Notes: generated by a model not told the origin, from the sequence alone. A stretch of 64,000 nucleotides of DNA from Rhizobiaceae bacterium (GCA_027483885.1 JAIXTO010000089.1:1-64000); one strand, 5' to 3'. Counted from the stretch's first letter, positions 18,157 through 29,029 are shown. Program-made: numbers and translations.

Positions 18157-19434
18157 TCAGCCGATGACGATCGCCCTGAAGTCGTTGACATTGGTGCCCG
18201 TCGGGCCGGTGACGAAGAGGTCACCGATCGCCTCGAAACCCGTGTAACTGTCATTACGCGCCAGAACCTGACGCGCATCGTGGCCAGCCAAGCGCAACCG
18301 CTGCACCGTCGTGCCATCGGCAAAGGCACCGGCATGGGTGCCGGAGCCATCTATGCCATCCGTATCGGCGGCCAGTGCCGACACCGCGCAGCCATCAATG
18401 CCGAGCGCAAAGGCGAGCGCAAATTCGCTGTTGCGTCCACCCTTGCCCCCCCTGCCCCGGATCGTCACCGTGGTCTCGCCGCCGGACAACAAGACGGCGG
18501 GTTTCCGGAACGGCTGGTCCTTCAGCAAAACCTCGCGCGCCATGGCGGCATGCACCCATGCCACATCCCGGCTCTCCCCCTCGATGGCATCGGAGAGAAT
18601 ATAGGGCGTAAAACCCTGAGCCCGGGCAACCTCGGCGGCCGCCTGCAACGAAACGCCCGCCGAGGCGATGACGTGATGTTCGTGACGGGCAAACGCCGGA
18701 TCATCCGGATGCGGCGCATCGGCAGACGGTGAGTTCAGATGCGCCAGCATCGCGGGCGGCAGGTCGAGGCGGTAGTTCTCGATGATGGCGAGCGCATCTT
18801 GGCGGGTCGTCGCATCGGCAACCGTTGGGCCGGAGGCAACGAAAGCCGGGTTATCACCGGGAATATCGGAAACGATGAGACTGACCACACGGGCTTTCGT
18901 GGCAGCCGCCAGGCGCCCGCCCTTGATGGTGGAGAGATGCTTGCGCACCACGTTCATGGCAGAGATGGGAGCGCCGGAGGCAAGCAGCATCTCATTGAGC
19001 GCGATTTCGTCCTGCAGCGTCAACCCTGCAGGCGGAGACGGCAAAAGCGCCGAACCGCCACCGCAGATCAGCGCGATAACCAGATCCTCCGGCTGCAACC
19101 CCGATACCGTATCGAAAAGCCGTCTCGCCGCGATAAGCCCGGCTTCATCCGGCACCGGATGGGCGGCTTCGACAATCTCGATGGAACGCGTCGGGCAACC
19201 ATAACCGTAGCGGGTGACGACAAGGCCTTCCAGCGGTCCGGTCCAAAAGCTTTCGAGAGCCGCCGCCATCTGCGCCGCCCCCTTGCCGGCACCGATCACC
19301 ACCGTGCGGCCCTTTGCACGTGGCGCTGGCAGATGCCTGGTTATGCCGGTCAGAGGATCAGCCGCCGTGACGGCTGCCCGGTAGAGTTCTTCGAGGAAAT
19401 CGCGATGCTTCATGACGTCGCTTGGCCCATCCAT
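18157..19434 (-). CDS. ttuD: Glycerate 2-kinase/hydroxypyruvate reductase (MOFRL family)
   Basis: ALICGGGSALLPSPPAGLTLQDEIALNEMLLASGAPISAMNVVRKHLSTIKGGRLA; VLLSGGETTVTIRGRGGKGGRNSEFAL; next to a tartrate dehydrogenase-like gene. Confidence 0.88.
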   Translation of the reverse strand: MDGPSDVMKHRDFLEELYRAAVTAADPLTGITRHLPAPRAKGRTVVIGAGKGAAQMAAALESFWTGPLEGLVVTRYGYGCPTRSIEIVEAAHPVPDEAGLIAARRLFDTVSGLQPEDLVIALICGGGSALLPSPPAGLTLQDEIALNEMLLASGAPISAMNVVRKHLSTIKGGRLAAATKARVVSLIVSDIPGDNPAFVASGPTVADATTRQDALAIIENYRLDLPPAMLAHLNSPSADAPHPDDPAFARHEHHVIASAGVSLQAAAEVARAQGFTPYILSDAIEGESRDVAWVHAAMAREVLLKDQPFRKPAVLLSGGETTVTIRGRGGKGGRNSEFALAFALGIDGCAVSALAADTDGIDGSGTHAGAFADGTTVQRLRLAGHDARQVLARNDSYTGFEAIGDLFVTGPTGTNVNDFRAIVIG

Positions 19435-19558
19435 TGTCGTGTCTCGGCCTCTTCGGCTCCATCTGCAATGGCCGAGGCACTGCGCCTGTTATAGAGAGAA
19501 AGGTCAGGGCCGGAAGGCCCGAACACAGTTTCTGTCCGTTAGAGAAGGTCCTGGCGGA

Positions 19559-20845
19559 TCAGTGGATATGCACTTCGCCGCCCGGCTGCTTGCAGAGCTG
19601 GTTGATCAGCCCTTCCTTGCGGGCATCTTCCCAGATCGGATCCGTGGTGTCGAAGACCATCGGCTTCAGGTAATCCGTGGGGTCGATCAGCCAGCGGATC
19701 GCCGGTCTTTGATCCTTCGGCATGTTCATCAGGTCCAACTGCTTCAGATAGCCGGCATAGACGGACATGGAGGATGCCTCACGGGTGGCAGAGCCAGTCG
19801 TCAGGTGGTTCGGAATATAGATCTTCGGCTTCAGCGCCGCCTGATACTGGATGAGATCGCGCAGACCGTTATTGTTGAAATTGCCGCTGGAGGCCGTGCC
19901 CATATGCACATCGGTCGGCGGCAGCGCCTTCAGGATAGCGACGATCCGCTTGCCATCTTCCGGCGTGCCGTCCCATCCCTGCCCTTTGCCTTCTTTCAGC
20001 GCGCCGGCGCTGTTGTGCCAGACGAAGGAGAAATGGCTGCCATTGCGCAGGATGAAGCTGAAGAACAGGCTCTCGCTGCCACCGGGCTTGCCGATTGTCT
20101 CGAGGTTCATCTGGCCAGTCACCGGCGAAGTCGCCTTTTCATCCGGCGTCAGCGCCACGCCCTTCGGGAACAGGTCGGCATCACGCGGATCGACGATGAT
20201 CTTCACCGGCGTCGGCGGGAAGGATGCATCCGGCGGCACTGCCACCGAATGAAGATGACGGAAGGCAATCGTGCAGGCATTCGGCTCCAGCACGTCGAGC
20301 TGCAGGATCTCGGTTCCCGGCGTGGAGCCTGCCGAGGTGACGGACATGCAATCGATCTTTGCGGCCGGGTCGAGCTTTGCCACCGGATCGTTCATGATCG
20401 CCGGATCGGCCAGCATGCGCTCCAGATCCTTGGCCATCACGCCGCAGGTTTCGGTGGTCGCAACAATCCGCGCACCGGTCTTGGCGGCAATATAGGCCGC
20501 GTTGTCGGCATGATCGCCGTGGCCATGCCCCAGCAGGATGGATTCCGGATCGAGATCCACCATATCCTTGATGACGATCGGCGTGCGGCCCGGCTCCACC
20601 TCCAGACGCGTGATGTAGGTATCGAGATAGACAACGCGCCCTTCTATGGATGCGGCAAAGGTGGAATTGGAGAGCCAGGAAAACAGGACCTTGTTTTTCG
20701 GCAACGCGCCGGTCTTCGGATCGACATGCTCGACGCCGAAGATCTTCTGGCGCGCGGCAATCGTGTCCGGCAATGCGGCATCAGCCAGGCCCGGAAGCAG
20801 AACGGTTGCCGCCAGCAGGCCGGCCATGGGCAATAGATGTTTCAT
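19559..20845 (-). CDS. Secreted MBL-fold hydrolase, atypical large form
   Basis: Signal peptide MKHLLPMAGLLAATVLLPGLADA; GHGHGDHADN metal-binding motif; about 428 aa with long insertions. Confidence 0.78.
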   Translation of the reverse strand: MKHLLPMAGLLAATVLLPGLADAALPDTIAARQKIFGVEHVDPKTGALPKNKVLFSWLSNSTFAASIEGRVVYLDTYITRLEVEPGRTPIVIKDMVDLDPESILLGHGHGDHADNAAYIAAKTGARIVATTETCGVMAKDLERMLADPAIMNDPVAKLDPAAKIDCMSVTSAGSTPGTEILQLDVLEPNACTIAFRHLHSVAVPPDASFPPTPVKIIVDPRDADLFPKGVALTPDEKATSPVTGQMNLETIGKPGGSESLFFSFILRNGSHFSFVWHNSAGALKEGKGQGWDGTPEDGKRIVAILKALPPTDVHMGTASSGNFNNNGLRDLIQYQAALKPKIYIPNHLTTGSATREASSMSVYAGYLKQLDLMNMPKDQRPAIRWLIDPTDYLKPMVFDTTDPIWEDARKEGLINQLCKQPGGEVHIH

Positions 20846-20938
20846 GCGTATCTCCTCCACACTCGGTTTCCTCCCGAAACCTTCAGTTTCAGCTCCCCGT
20901 CGAAATGTCTCCGACACCCCGGCCGGGATCAACGAACA

Positions 20939-22447
20939 TCAATCATCCTCCACGAAGACCTGATCGCGCTTGGAACGGATCGACGGCAGCAGGGCGACGA
21001 TGACGCAGATGATACCGGCGGCCAGCAGCGAGGCGGCAATCGGATTGGTCACGAATACGGTGGCATCCCCGCGCGAGATGATCATGGCGCGCCTCAGATG
21101 CTCCTCCAGAAGCGGGCCAAGCACGAAGCCGAGCAACAGTGGCGCCGGTTCGCAGCCGACCCGGATCAGCATATAACCGACAATGCCCGACACGATGATG
21201 GCATAGACATCGAAGGGGTTGTTGTTGATCGAGTAGCAGCCGATCGAGGCAAAGATGACGATGGCCGGAAACAGCGCCCGATAGGGGATGGACAGCATCT
21301 TCACCCAAAGGCCGATCAGCGGCAGGTTGAGGATGACGAGCAGCAGATTGCCGATCCACATGGAGGCGATGATGCCCCAGAACAGCGCCGGCTGGCTGGT
21401 GATCACATCCGGGCCGGGGGTTATGCCTTGCAGGATGAAGGCCCCGACAATGAGCGCCATCACCGGATGGGCGGGAATGCCGAGGGTGAGAAGCGGAATG
21501 AACGAGGTTTGCGCCGCCGCATTGTTGGCGCTTTCCGGCCCTGCGACCCCTTCGATTGCACCGTGTCCAAACTCATGGGGCGTCTTCGACAGGTTTTTTT
21601 CCATCGAATAGCTGGCAAAGGAGGCAAGCACGTGGCCACCGCCCGGCAGCACGCCGAGGATGGAGCCGAGCGCCGTGCCACGCATCACAGGGCCTGCAAT
21701 GCGCCGGATTTCGGCCTTGTTGAGCCAGAGATTGGTGACATGCTTGACGCCGACTTCGCGTTCCTTGCCGCTTTGCAGATTGCGGAAAATCTCCGCCAGA
21801 CCAAAGACGCCGACCGCCACCGATACGAAGTTGATGCCCTGAGACAGTTCCAGCTGGCCGAAGGTAAAACGCTCCTCGCCGGTATAGATGTCCTGGCCGA
21901 CTGTGCCGAGCAGCAGGCCGATGATGATCATGCCAAGCGCTTTCATCACCGAACCGTTGGCCAGCGAGATCGACACCAGCAGACCAAGCACGATGAGGGC
22001 GAAATATTCCGGCGCACCGAATTCCAGCGCGATGGACGCAAGCGGCGGGGCGGCAATGGCCAGAAGCAGAGTGGCGACGCAGCCAGCGAAGAAGGAGCCA
22101 AGCGCTGCCGTGGCCAGCGCTTGCCCCGCCCGCCCCTTTCGCGCCATCTGATATCCGTCGATGGCCGTGACCGCCGAAGAGGATTCCCCCGGCAGATTGA
22201 TCAGGATCGCCGTTGTCGAGCCGCCATACTGCGCACCGTAATAGATGCCGGACAGCATGATGAGCGACGTGACGGGCGAGAAGGTGAAGGTGATCGGCAA
22301 AAGCATGGCGATGGTCGCCGTCGGGCCGATGCCGGGCAGAACGCCGACAAGCGTGCCGAGCAGAACACCGATGAAGCACCAGAAGATGTTGATCGGTGTC
22401 AGCGCTGTCTCGAAGCCGAGCGCCAGGTTGGACAGAAGATCCATCAT
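20939..22447 (-). CDS. tctA: Tripartite tricarboxylate transporter, large permease subunit
   Basis: TctA signature FWCFIGVLLGTLVGVLPGIGPTATIAMLLPITF...GIYYGAQYGGSTTAILINLPGE. Confidence 0.95.
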   Translation of the reverse strand: MMDLLSNLALGFETALTPINIFWCFIGVLLGTLVGVLPGIGPTATIAMLLPITFTFSPVTSLIMLSGIYYGAQYGGSTTAILINLPGESSSAVTAIDGYQMARKGRAGQALATAALGSFFAGCVATLLLAIAAPPLASIALEFGAPEYFALIVLGLLVSISLANGSVMKALGMIIIGLLLGTVGQDIYTGEERFTFGQLELSQGINFVSVAVGVFGLAEIFRNLQSGKEREVGVKHVTNLWLNKAEIRRIAGPVMRGTALGSILGVLPGGGHVLASFASYSMEKNLSKTPHEFGHGAIEGVAGPESANNAAAQTSFIPLLTLGIPAHPVMALIVGAFILQGITPGPDVITSQPALFWGIIASMWIGNLLLVILNLPLIGLWVKMLSIPYRALFPAIVIFASIGCYSINNNPFDVYAIIVSGIVGYMLIRVGCEPAPLLLGFVLGPLLEEHLRRAMIISRGDATVFVTNPIAASLLAAGIICVIVALLPSIRSKRDQVFVEDD

Positions 22448-22459
22448 GAAGCTGGCTCC

Positions 22460-22927
22460 TTAAAAGCTGAAGATCGGGCCGAAGGTCGGCAGCGATACCG
22501 CCAGCCCGACCTTGAAGACCACGTAGCAGAGGACGGACATGACCACGCCCATGACGCAGGCCGAAAGCGGCGGGTTCTTGGGGCTTGCAAGCGCCGTCAG
22601 CACGGTACAGAGAAAGACGATCGGAACGAGCCCCAGCGTGCGGGCCCCGGCGGCAAACAGCACGAGCGCAGCACAGATCAGGATCATGCCGCGCCAGGGC
22701 ACAGGTCCGCCTGACAGGTCCGGCGCCTTGCGGAACCCGCCGACGATTACGAAAATGCCGAAGACGGTGAGAAGCCCGGCCAGCACGACCGGAAAGAAGC
22801 CCGGCCCCATCTGCAAGGCGGTGCCGAAGTCATAGCGCGATCCCTCGATAAAAAAGAGCGCGGCAATGGCAATGAAGATCCCGCCGGCGATAACATCGTG
22901 GCGGCTGCGTTTTTCGGTCATATCCAT
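22460..22927 (-). CDS. tctB: Tripartite tricarboxylate transporter, small permease subunit
   Basis: TctB-like 4-TM protein directly upstream of tctA. Confidence 0.85.
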   Translation of the reverse strand: MDMTEKRSRHDVIAGGIFIAIAALFFIEGSRYDFGTALQMGPGFFPVVLAGLLTVFGIFVIVGGFRKAPDLSGGPVPWRGMILICAALVLFAAGARTLGLVPIVFLCTVLTALASPKNPPLSACVMGVVMSVLCYVVFKVGLAVSLPTFGPIFSF

Positions 22928-22993
22928 GACTACTCCTCCCGGTCCGGCCCGCCCTCGCCCGCGGGCCTTTCCGTCATTTGCTGGATACGGGAT

Positions 22994-24103
22994 TTAGAGA
23001 ATGTTGGAGCCCGCGATGGCCTCGCAGACCGCCTGTGTCACATCCTTGGTATTGGCGGTGCCGCCAACATCCGGCGTCAGAATGCCGGCGGCCGTCACGC
23101 GTTCCACAGCCTGCATCAGGCGGGCCGCTGCTTCGCGCTCGCCCAGATGTTCCAGCATCTGCGCCGCCGTCCAGAAGGTGGCAACCGGATTGGCAATGCC
23201 CTTGCCGGTGATATCGAAGGCCGAACCGTGGATCGGCTCGAACATCGAGGGGAAGCGACGCTCTGGATCGATATTGGCCGTCGGTGCAACGCCGAGGCTG
23301 CCGGCCAGCGCACCGGCGAGATCGGAGAGAATATCGGCATGCAGGTTGGTAGCGACAATCGTGTCGAGGCTCTTCGGGTTGAGCGTCATGCGCACGGTCA
23401 TGGCGTCGACCAGCATCTTGTCCCAGGTCACGTCCGGGAATTCCGTGGCGACTTCGGCCGCAATTTCGTCCCACATCACCATGCCGTGACGCTGGGCATT
23501 GGATTTGGTGACGACGGTGAGCAGCTTGCGGGGACGCGCCTGCGCCAGTTTGAAGGCATAACGCATGATACGGGTCACGCCGACGCGGGTGAAGATGGCC
23601 ACTTCCGTGCCCACTTCCTCCGGCAGGCCACGATGGGCGCGCCCGCCATGGCCGGAATATTCGCCTTCCGAGTTTTCGCGCACGATGACCCAATCGAGGT
23701 CTCCGGGACCGCAGTTGCGCAAAGGCGGCGTAATACCGGGCAGGATCTTGGTGGGTCGCACATTGGCATACTGGTCAAAGCCCTGGCAGATCGGCAGACG
23801 CAGGCCCCAGAGCGTGATGTGATCGGGCACATCCGGCGCACCGACGGCACCGAAATAGATCGCATCGAATTTCTTGAGCGTCTCAAGCCCGTCTGCCGGC
23901 ATCATCACACCGTGCTTCTTGTAATAGTCCGAACCCCAATCGAAGGTTTCCGTTTCGATGGTAAAATCGCCGCTACGCTTGGACAGCGCCTCAAGGACCT
24001 GAAGTCCGGCGGCAATCACTTCGGGGCCGATGCCATCGGCAGGGATGGCGGCAATCTTATAGGCGCGCATATTCGTCTCGACTGTTGGAGTTATTGTTGT
24101 CAT
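22994..24103 (-). CDS. ttuC: Tartrate dehydrogenase/isopropylmalate dehydrogenase family
   Basis: YKIAAIPADGIGPEVIAAGLQVLEAL...; WVIVRENSEGEYSGHGGR; LHADILSDLAGALAGSLGVAPTANIDP. Confidence 0.9.
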   Translation of the reverse strand: MTTITPTVETNMRAYKIAAIPADGIGPEVIAAGLQVLEALSKRSGDFTIETETFDWGSDYYKKHGVMMPADGLETLKKFDAIYFGAVGAPDVPDHITLWGLRLPICQGFDQYANVRPTKILPGITPPLRNCGPGDLDWVIVRENSEGEYSGHGGRAHRGLPEEVGTEVAIFTRVGVTRIMRYAFKLAQARPRKLLTVVTKSNAQRHGMVMWDEIAAEVATEFPDVTWDKMLVDAMTVRMTLNPKSLDTIVATNLHADILSDLAGALAGSLGVAPTANIDPERRFPSMFEPIHGSAFDITGKGIANPVATFWTAAQMLEHLGEREAAARLMQAVERVTAAGILTPDVGGTANTKDVTQAVCEAIAGSNIL

Positions 24104-24209
24104 TGGCCGCCCGTTGGGCAGGCCAGATCAAATTGCCCGCCGGACGCAGCCGGCGGGACGGGATCGGGAAAATCGTATCGGGCAGGTCGCACCGCCCGAT
24201 ACAACACGA

Positions 24210-25178
24210 TCATTTTCCGGCAGCTGCGATCAGCGTGGTCAGACGCTCAACCTCGGCCTTGAACTTGACATCGAGAGCCGCAGGCGTTGCCTGGTCCTGG
24301 GAAACCGGCGTCGTGCCAAGGCTTGCCATGCGCTCGATGACAACCGGATCCTTGAGCGCCACCTTCAGCGCATCGGAAAGCTTGCCCCGCACATCATCCG
24401 GCGTGCCTTTGGGTGCCCACAGCGCATGCCAGGCGCTCAGCTCGAAGCCCTTGATTCCGCTTTCGGAAACCGTCGGCAGATCAGGCAGGATGGAGATGCG
24501 TGCCGCGGTGGTCACCGCATAGGGCTTTACTTCGCCAGCCTTGATCTGCGTCGTCGTATTGGTGGTCTGGTCGCAGGCAAGATCGATACGTCCACCGATA
24601 AGATCGGTCATGGCAGGCCCCATGCCCTTGTAGGGCACCAGGGTCATCTTGGATTTGGTGGCTTCCTGCAACAGCATGCCGCACAGATGCGACACCGCAC
24701 CGGTACCGGCCGTACCGAAGGTCACGGCGGCACCGTTTGCCTTCAGATAACCGAGAAGGTCGGAAAAACTCTTCGGCTCAAGATCCTTGCGCCCCACCAC
24801 CGTCATCGGCACTTCGGTGATCAGGCCAATACTGGAAAAGTCCTCGATCGGCTTGTAGCTGAGGTTCGGATAGAGTGCCGAAAACGTCGCTGTACCGATA
24901 TGGTAGAGAAGAAGGCGATAACCGTCGGGATCGGCCTTGGCCACGGATGCGGCACCGAGCGATCCCCCGGCACCCCCCATATTCTCGATCAGCACCTGCT
25001 GCCCAAGTGTCTTGGACATGGACTGCGCCACCAGACGCGCCACCGTATCGCTCGGTCCGCCGGCTGCGGCAGGAACCATGATCGTGATCGGCTTATCGGG
25101 GAAATTGCTCTGGGCCTGGGCCCCATATGCTGTGCCCGTCAGCAGGGCTGCGGCCAATGCCAAACGAAAAACCTTCAT
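24210..25178 (-). CDS. tctC: Tripartite tricarboxylate transporter substrate-binding protein (Bug/TctC)
   Basis: Signal peptide and Bug motifs (FPDKPITIMVPAAAGGPSDTVARLVAQSMSKTLGQQVLIENMGGAGGSLG). Confidence 0.93.
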   Translation of the reverse strand: MKVFRLALAAALLTGTAYGAQAQSNFPDKPITIMVPAAAGGPSDTVARLVAQSMSKTLGQQVLIENMGGAGGSLGAASVAKADPDGYRLLLYHIGTATFSALYPNLSYKPIEDFSSIGLITEVPMTVVGRKDLEPKSFSDLLGYLKANGAAVTFGTAGTGAVSHLCGMLLQEATKSKMTLVPYKGMGPAMTDLIGGRIDLACDQTTNTTTQIKAGEVKPYAVTTAARISILPDLPTVSESGIKGFELSAWHALWAPKGTPDDVRGKLSDALKVALKDPVVIERMASLGTTPVSQDQATPAALDVKFKAEVERLTTLIAAAGK

Positions 25179-25236
25179 TGCTCTCCTCCTAGAGATCGAA
25201 ACCCCGTGCCTCCACACCGGATTTCTTCCATGCTAT

Positions 25237-25248
25237 CTTGCATGCAAG
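25237..25248. promoter_or_regulatory. Candidate GntR (FCD) operator
   Basis: Perfect 12-bp palindrome CTTGCATGCAAG between divergent tctC and gntR genes. Confidence 0.5.
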
Positions 25249-25305
25249 TAAGAATTTATAGATCATTGGCTGGTTGTCAACGGCGTTTCGCGTAGAAGAT
25301 GAAAT

Positions 25306-26058
25306 GTGGAGATGAACGAGGCGGCCATGATCAGACCCAATGAAATCCTGCGTCCCCAGACGGTCGATCAGGATATGCCGCCTGTCGAACCCTCCGGTGC
25401 AGGGCGTGTGACAGCCGCCTACCAGGCCATTCGCGAGGCGATCCGCTCCAATGTTTTCCCACCCGGATACCAGGCAGCTGAAGTGGAAATCGCCCGTCAG
25501 CTGGGCATGAGCCGCACGCCGGTGCATGAGGCCATGGCGCGCCTGCAGGAAGACGGGCTGGTGCGCATCCTGCCAAAGAAGGGCATCATCATCCGCGCCC
25601 TGTCTCCGGCCGATATCGACGAAATCTACGAGGTGACGATTGCGCTTGAAGGGGCGGCAGCGGCGCGCATTGCCTCCTTCACGCCCGAACAGCGAAAGAA
25701 CGTGGCAGAGCAGCTGCGCGAAGCCACATCTGCCATGGACGAGGCACTCAAGGGTGAGGATCTGCAGGCCTGGGCGCTGGCCGACGAACGATTTCACGAA
25801 ACGCTGGTGGCCAGCAGCGGCAATCGCCGACTTGTGCGCATGGCTGGAACCGTAGCCGACCAGCTGCACCGGGCCCGCATGTTCACGCTCAACCTGCGCC
25901 CCCTGCCCTCGGCATCCTCGCAGGAACATTTCGCCATCATCGAGGGCATCGAGGCGGGTGACGCGGAAACGGCGAGCCGTGCAGCGCGCCATCACCGACG
26001 GCATGCGCGCGATCAGCTTCTGCCGCTGATTGCCCGGCTGAACCTGCGTAACCTCTGA
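25306..26058 (+). CDS. GntR family transcriptional regulator (FCD domain)
   Basis: wHTH (AIREAIRSNVFPPGYQAAEVEIARQLGMSRTPVHEAMARLQEDGLV) plus FCD helices. Confidence 0.94.
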   Translation: MEMNEAAMIRPNEILRPQTVDQDMPPVEPSGAGRVTAAYQAIREAIRSNVFPPGYQAAEVEIARQLGMSRTPVHEAMARLQEDGLVRILPKKGIIIRALSPADIDEIYEVTIALEGAAAARIASFTPEQRKNVAEQLREATSAMDEALKGEDLQAWALADERFHETLVASSGNRRLVRMAGTVADQLHRARMFTLNLRPLPSASSQEHFAIIEGIEAGDAETASRAARHHRRHARDQLLPLIARLNLRNL

Positions 26059-26061
26059 CGT

Positions 26062-26946
26062 TCAGTCCGCCGCCGCGATAGCTTTTCGCGTGGTCCCGGC
26101 CGGCGCCTTCAGCACAATCGCAACGCCGACAAGGGCGGCTGCCGTGCCGATGAGCGTGCGCATATCGATATGGTCACCGGTAATCGTCAGGCCGAGAAAC
26201 ATGGTCATGATCGGCATGGCCAGCGTGAGCGGCACGATAAGATTGGCCTCATAGCGCTGCAGGATCGAAAAATAGGCGGTGTGCGCCCAGATCGTCACGA
26301 CGAGCACGGAAAAGGCAAGGGCCGCCCAAAACGCCCAGCCGCCGGCCAGTGAAGCCGTCCATTGCTGCTGTTCCAGAAGCGCCGAGGCTGCTGCCAGCGG
26401 CAGTGCAGACACGCAACTCACCCAGGCCTGCAGGCGCAGCGGCCGGATGGGACCGAAACGCTTCAAAAGGATAGAGCCGCAGGCAAGCGCTGCCGCAGAC
26501 CCCGCAACCGCGATCAGACCGACGGAAAACCGGGCTTCGGCGGGGTTCCAGATGACGACGAGAACACCCGACAGCGCCACCAGCATGCCGACCACCCTCA
26601 ACGGCGACATGCGCTCCCCGAGAAACAGCACGGACAGAAGCGTGGTGAGGGGAATCCCGAGTTGCAGCACGATAGCAGCGCTGGAGGGTGTCGAGGCGGT
26701 GAGGCCAAGGAACAGAAGACCGAAATGGGAGGCCCCCATCAGGAAGCCAATCGCGACGATCGGGCCGAATGGGCGTGGCAGGGGCCACAGGAGCGGCGAC
26801 AGAACCAGCGCCACCAGCACGAAACGGATGCCGGCATAATAGAAGGGCGGCACATGCATGCCCGAGAGCACAAGCTTGCCGACGACGACGTTCAGAGCCC
26901 AGATGAAGCAGACGAACATCAGCAGGCAAAGGTCTTTGCTACGCAT
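26062..26946 (-). CDS. EamA/DMT family transporter
   Basis: 10-TM DMT-type protein (MFVCFIWALNVVVGKLVLSGMHVPPFYYAGIRFVLVALVL). Confidence 0.9.
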   Translation of the reverse strand: MRSKDLCLLMFVCFIWALNVVVGKLVLSGMHVPPFYYAGIRFVLVALVLSPLLWPLPRPFGPIVAIGFLMGASHFGLLFLGLTASTPSSAAIVLQLGIPLTTLLSVLFLGERMSPLRVVGMLVALSGVLVVIWNPAEARFSVGLIAVAGSAAALACGSILLKRFGPIRPLRLQAWVSCVSALPLAAASALLEQQQWTASLAGGWAFWAALAFSVLVVTIWAHTAYFSILQRYEANLIVPLTLAMPIMTMFLGLTITGDHIDMRTLIGTAAALVGVAIVLKAPAGTTRKAIAAAD

Positions 26947-26993
26947 GGCGCGAAATCGATTCTGTCAAAAATGGAAGAAACCAGCAGGCGGCT

Positions 26994-27995
26994 TCAGACC
27001 TCGTTCTGCGGGAAATGGCAAGCGGCAAACTGGCCATCGGCCATCTGGCGCAGCGCCGGCTCCAGCCGTTCGCACACCTCCGTTGCCTTCCAGCAACGGG
27101 TGCGGAAGCGACAGCCGCTGGGCGGATTCATCGGGCTTGGGACATCGCCCTTCAGCACGATGCGGCTGCGCGCCTTTTCCGCCTTCGGGTCCGGCAGCGG
27201 CACGGCAGACATCAGCGCCTGCGTGTAGGGATGCTGCGGATTGGCGTAGAGATCCTCGGCACGGGCAATTTCCACGATGCCGCCCAAATACATCACCGCC
27301 ACCCGCTGGGAGATGTGGCGCACCACGGCCAGATCATGGGCGATGAAAAGGTAGGAGATGCCAAGCCGGTTCTGCAGATCCTGCAGAAGGTTGAGGACGC
27401 CCGCCTGTACCGACACGTCGAGCGCCGATACCGGCTCGTCGAGCACGATCACCTTCGGCTCCAGCGCCAGCGCCCGGGCAATGCCCACCCGCTGCCGCTG
27501 TCCGCCTGACAGTTCGTGCGGGAACCGATCGGCCATTTCCGGCGAAAGCTGGACGAGAGACAGAAGTTCATCGACGCGCGTCTGCACCGCGGCAGGCGAT
27601 AGTTTCGCAAGCCGCAGCGATTCCTCGATGATACGGCGCACTCGCATGCGCGGATGGAGCGACGCGAGCGGGTCCTGGAAGACGATCTGCAGGTCCTTGC
27701 GCATCATGCGCAGTTCTGACGCCGAGGCCGAGGCGATATCGCGCCCGGACACCCGGACCTCGCCGGCGGTTGGGGTCAAGAGGCGCATGATGCAGCGGCC
27801 GAGGGTGGATTTTCCACAGCCGGATTCCCCCACCAGCCCCAAGGTTTCCCCAGCCCCCAGCTTGAAGGAGACGCCAGTGACGGCGCGCACATGGCCGGTC
27901 GGCTTGTTGAAGATGAGGCCCCGCCCGACCGGGAAATCCTTGACCAGTCCATGCACTTCCAGAACAGGCGCGGCAGCGGTTTGAACATCGGTCAT
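26994..27995 (-). CDS. Oligopeptide/dipeptide ABC transporter ATP-binding protein (DppF-like)
   Basis: [29 protein letters not shown], Opp/Dpp C-terminal Cys motif. Confidence 0.94.
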   Translation of the reverse strand: MTDVQTAAAPVLEVHGLVKDFPVGRGLIFNKPTGHVRAVTGVSFKLGAGETLGLVGESGCGKSTLGRCIMRLLTPTAGEVRVSGRDIASASASELRMMRKDLQIVFQDPLASLHPRMRVRRIIEESLRLAKLSPAAVQTRVDELLSLVQLSPEMADRFPHELSGGQRQRVGIARALALEPKVIVLDEPVSALDVSVQAGVLNLLQDLQNRLGISYLFIAHDLAVVRHISQRVAVMYLGGIVEIARAEDLYANPQHPYTQALMSAVPLPDPKAEKARSRIVLKGDVPSPMNPPSGCRFRTRCWKATEVCERLEPALRQMADGQFAACHFPQNEV

Positions 27996-29029
27996 GCGCT
28001 GATCCTTTGAAGTTCTTCGGAACGGTGGCAGGCGGTTTCCACGCCGTTCAGGGACAGAAGCGCAGGAACGATGGTGGAACAGCGCTCCACGGATACGCTA
28101 CAGCGCGGGCGAAAGGCGCAGCCCGCCGGTCGGTTGCGCAGCGATGGCGGCGTGCCCTCGATGGCGACCAGCGGCCCCGCCTCCCCGTCGATCTTCGGCA
28201 GAGCCGCCAACAGACCCCGCGTATAGGGATGCCTCGGATTGTAGAAGACCTCGTCGACACTGCCCTGTTCAACGATGCGACCGCTATACATGACGGCAAT
28301 GCGGTCTGCGGCACCGGCCACGACGCCCAGATCGTGGGTGATGAGGATGAGGCCGATATTGCGCTCCTCGCGCAACCGGTTGAGCAGATCCATGATCTGC
28401 GCCTGCACCGTCACGTCGAGCGCCGTGGTCGGCTCGTCAGCGATCAAAAGGTCAGGCCGATTGGCAATTGCCATGGCAATCATGGCGCGCTGGCGCATGC
28501 CGCCGGAAAATTCGTGCGGATACTGGGTGGCGCGCCGGTCCGGCTGGGGAATGGAAACCTCCGCCAGCAGTTCCACTGCCCGTTCCCAGGCCGCCTTCTT
28601 CGACAGGTCCTTCTCATGCAGGCGCAGCGCCTCGACGATCTGCGCGCCGACAGTCAGGACCGGATTGAAGGCCGTGAGCGGATCCTGGAAGATCATGCCG
28701 ATGCGCGCACCGCGCAACTGGCGCATGGTGGAGGATGTCGCGCCCACAAGCTCCTGCCCGCGAAACCTGGCACTGCCGGTAATCTGCGCTGAGGCCGGCA
28801 GAAGCTGCATCAGCGCCATCATCGTCACGCTCTTGCCCGAGCCGGATTCCCCGACGATGCCGAGCACCTCGCCCGCCCCGACGGAAAGGTCGATGCCGCA
28901 AATGGCGTCCGCCGCACCATCCGGTGAATTGAAAGTGACCTTGAGGTCGCGGACTTCCAGCAAGGGCGCAGTCTGCGTGGCGATGCTCGAGGCCACCGTT
29001 TCGGTTCTTGTCATGGTCTCGTGCCTCAT
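27992..29029 (-). CDS. Oligopeptide/dipeptide ABC transporter ATP-binding protein (DppD-like)
   Basis: [39 protein letters not shown]; start re-assigned. Confidence 0.93.
   Translation of the reverse strand: MRHETMTRTETVASSIATQTAPLLEVRDLKVTFNSPDGAADAICGIDLSVGAGEVLGIVGESGSGKSVTMMALMQLLPASAQITGSARFRGQELVGATSSTMRQLRGARIGMIFQDPLTAFNPVLTVGAQIVEALRLHEKDLSKKAAWERAVELLAEVSIPQPDRRATQYPHEFSGGMRQRAMIAMAIANRPDLLIADEPTTALDVTVQAQIMDLLNRLREERNIGLILITHDLGVVAGAADRIAVMYSGRIVEQGSVDEVFYNPRHPYTRGLLAALPKIDGEAGPLVAIEGTPPSLRNRPAGCAFRPRCSVSVERCSTIVPALLSLNGVETACHRSEELQRISA

Noticed and set aside
20837-22714. 625-aa + strand ORF opposite tctA
   Set aside because: Antisense shadow of a clear TctA; composition (D/R/H/Q-rich) is typical of spurious high-GC frames.
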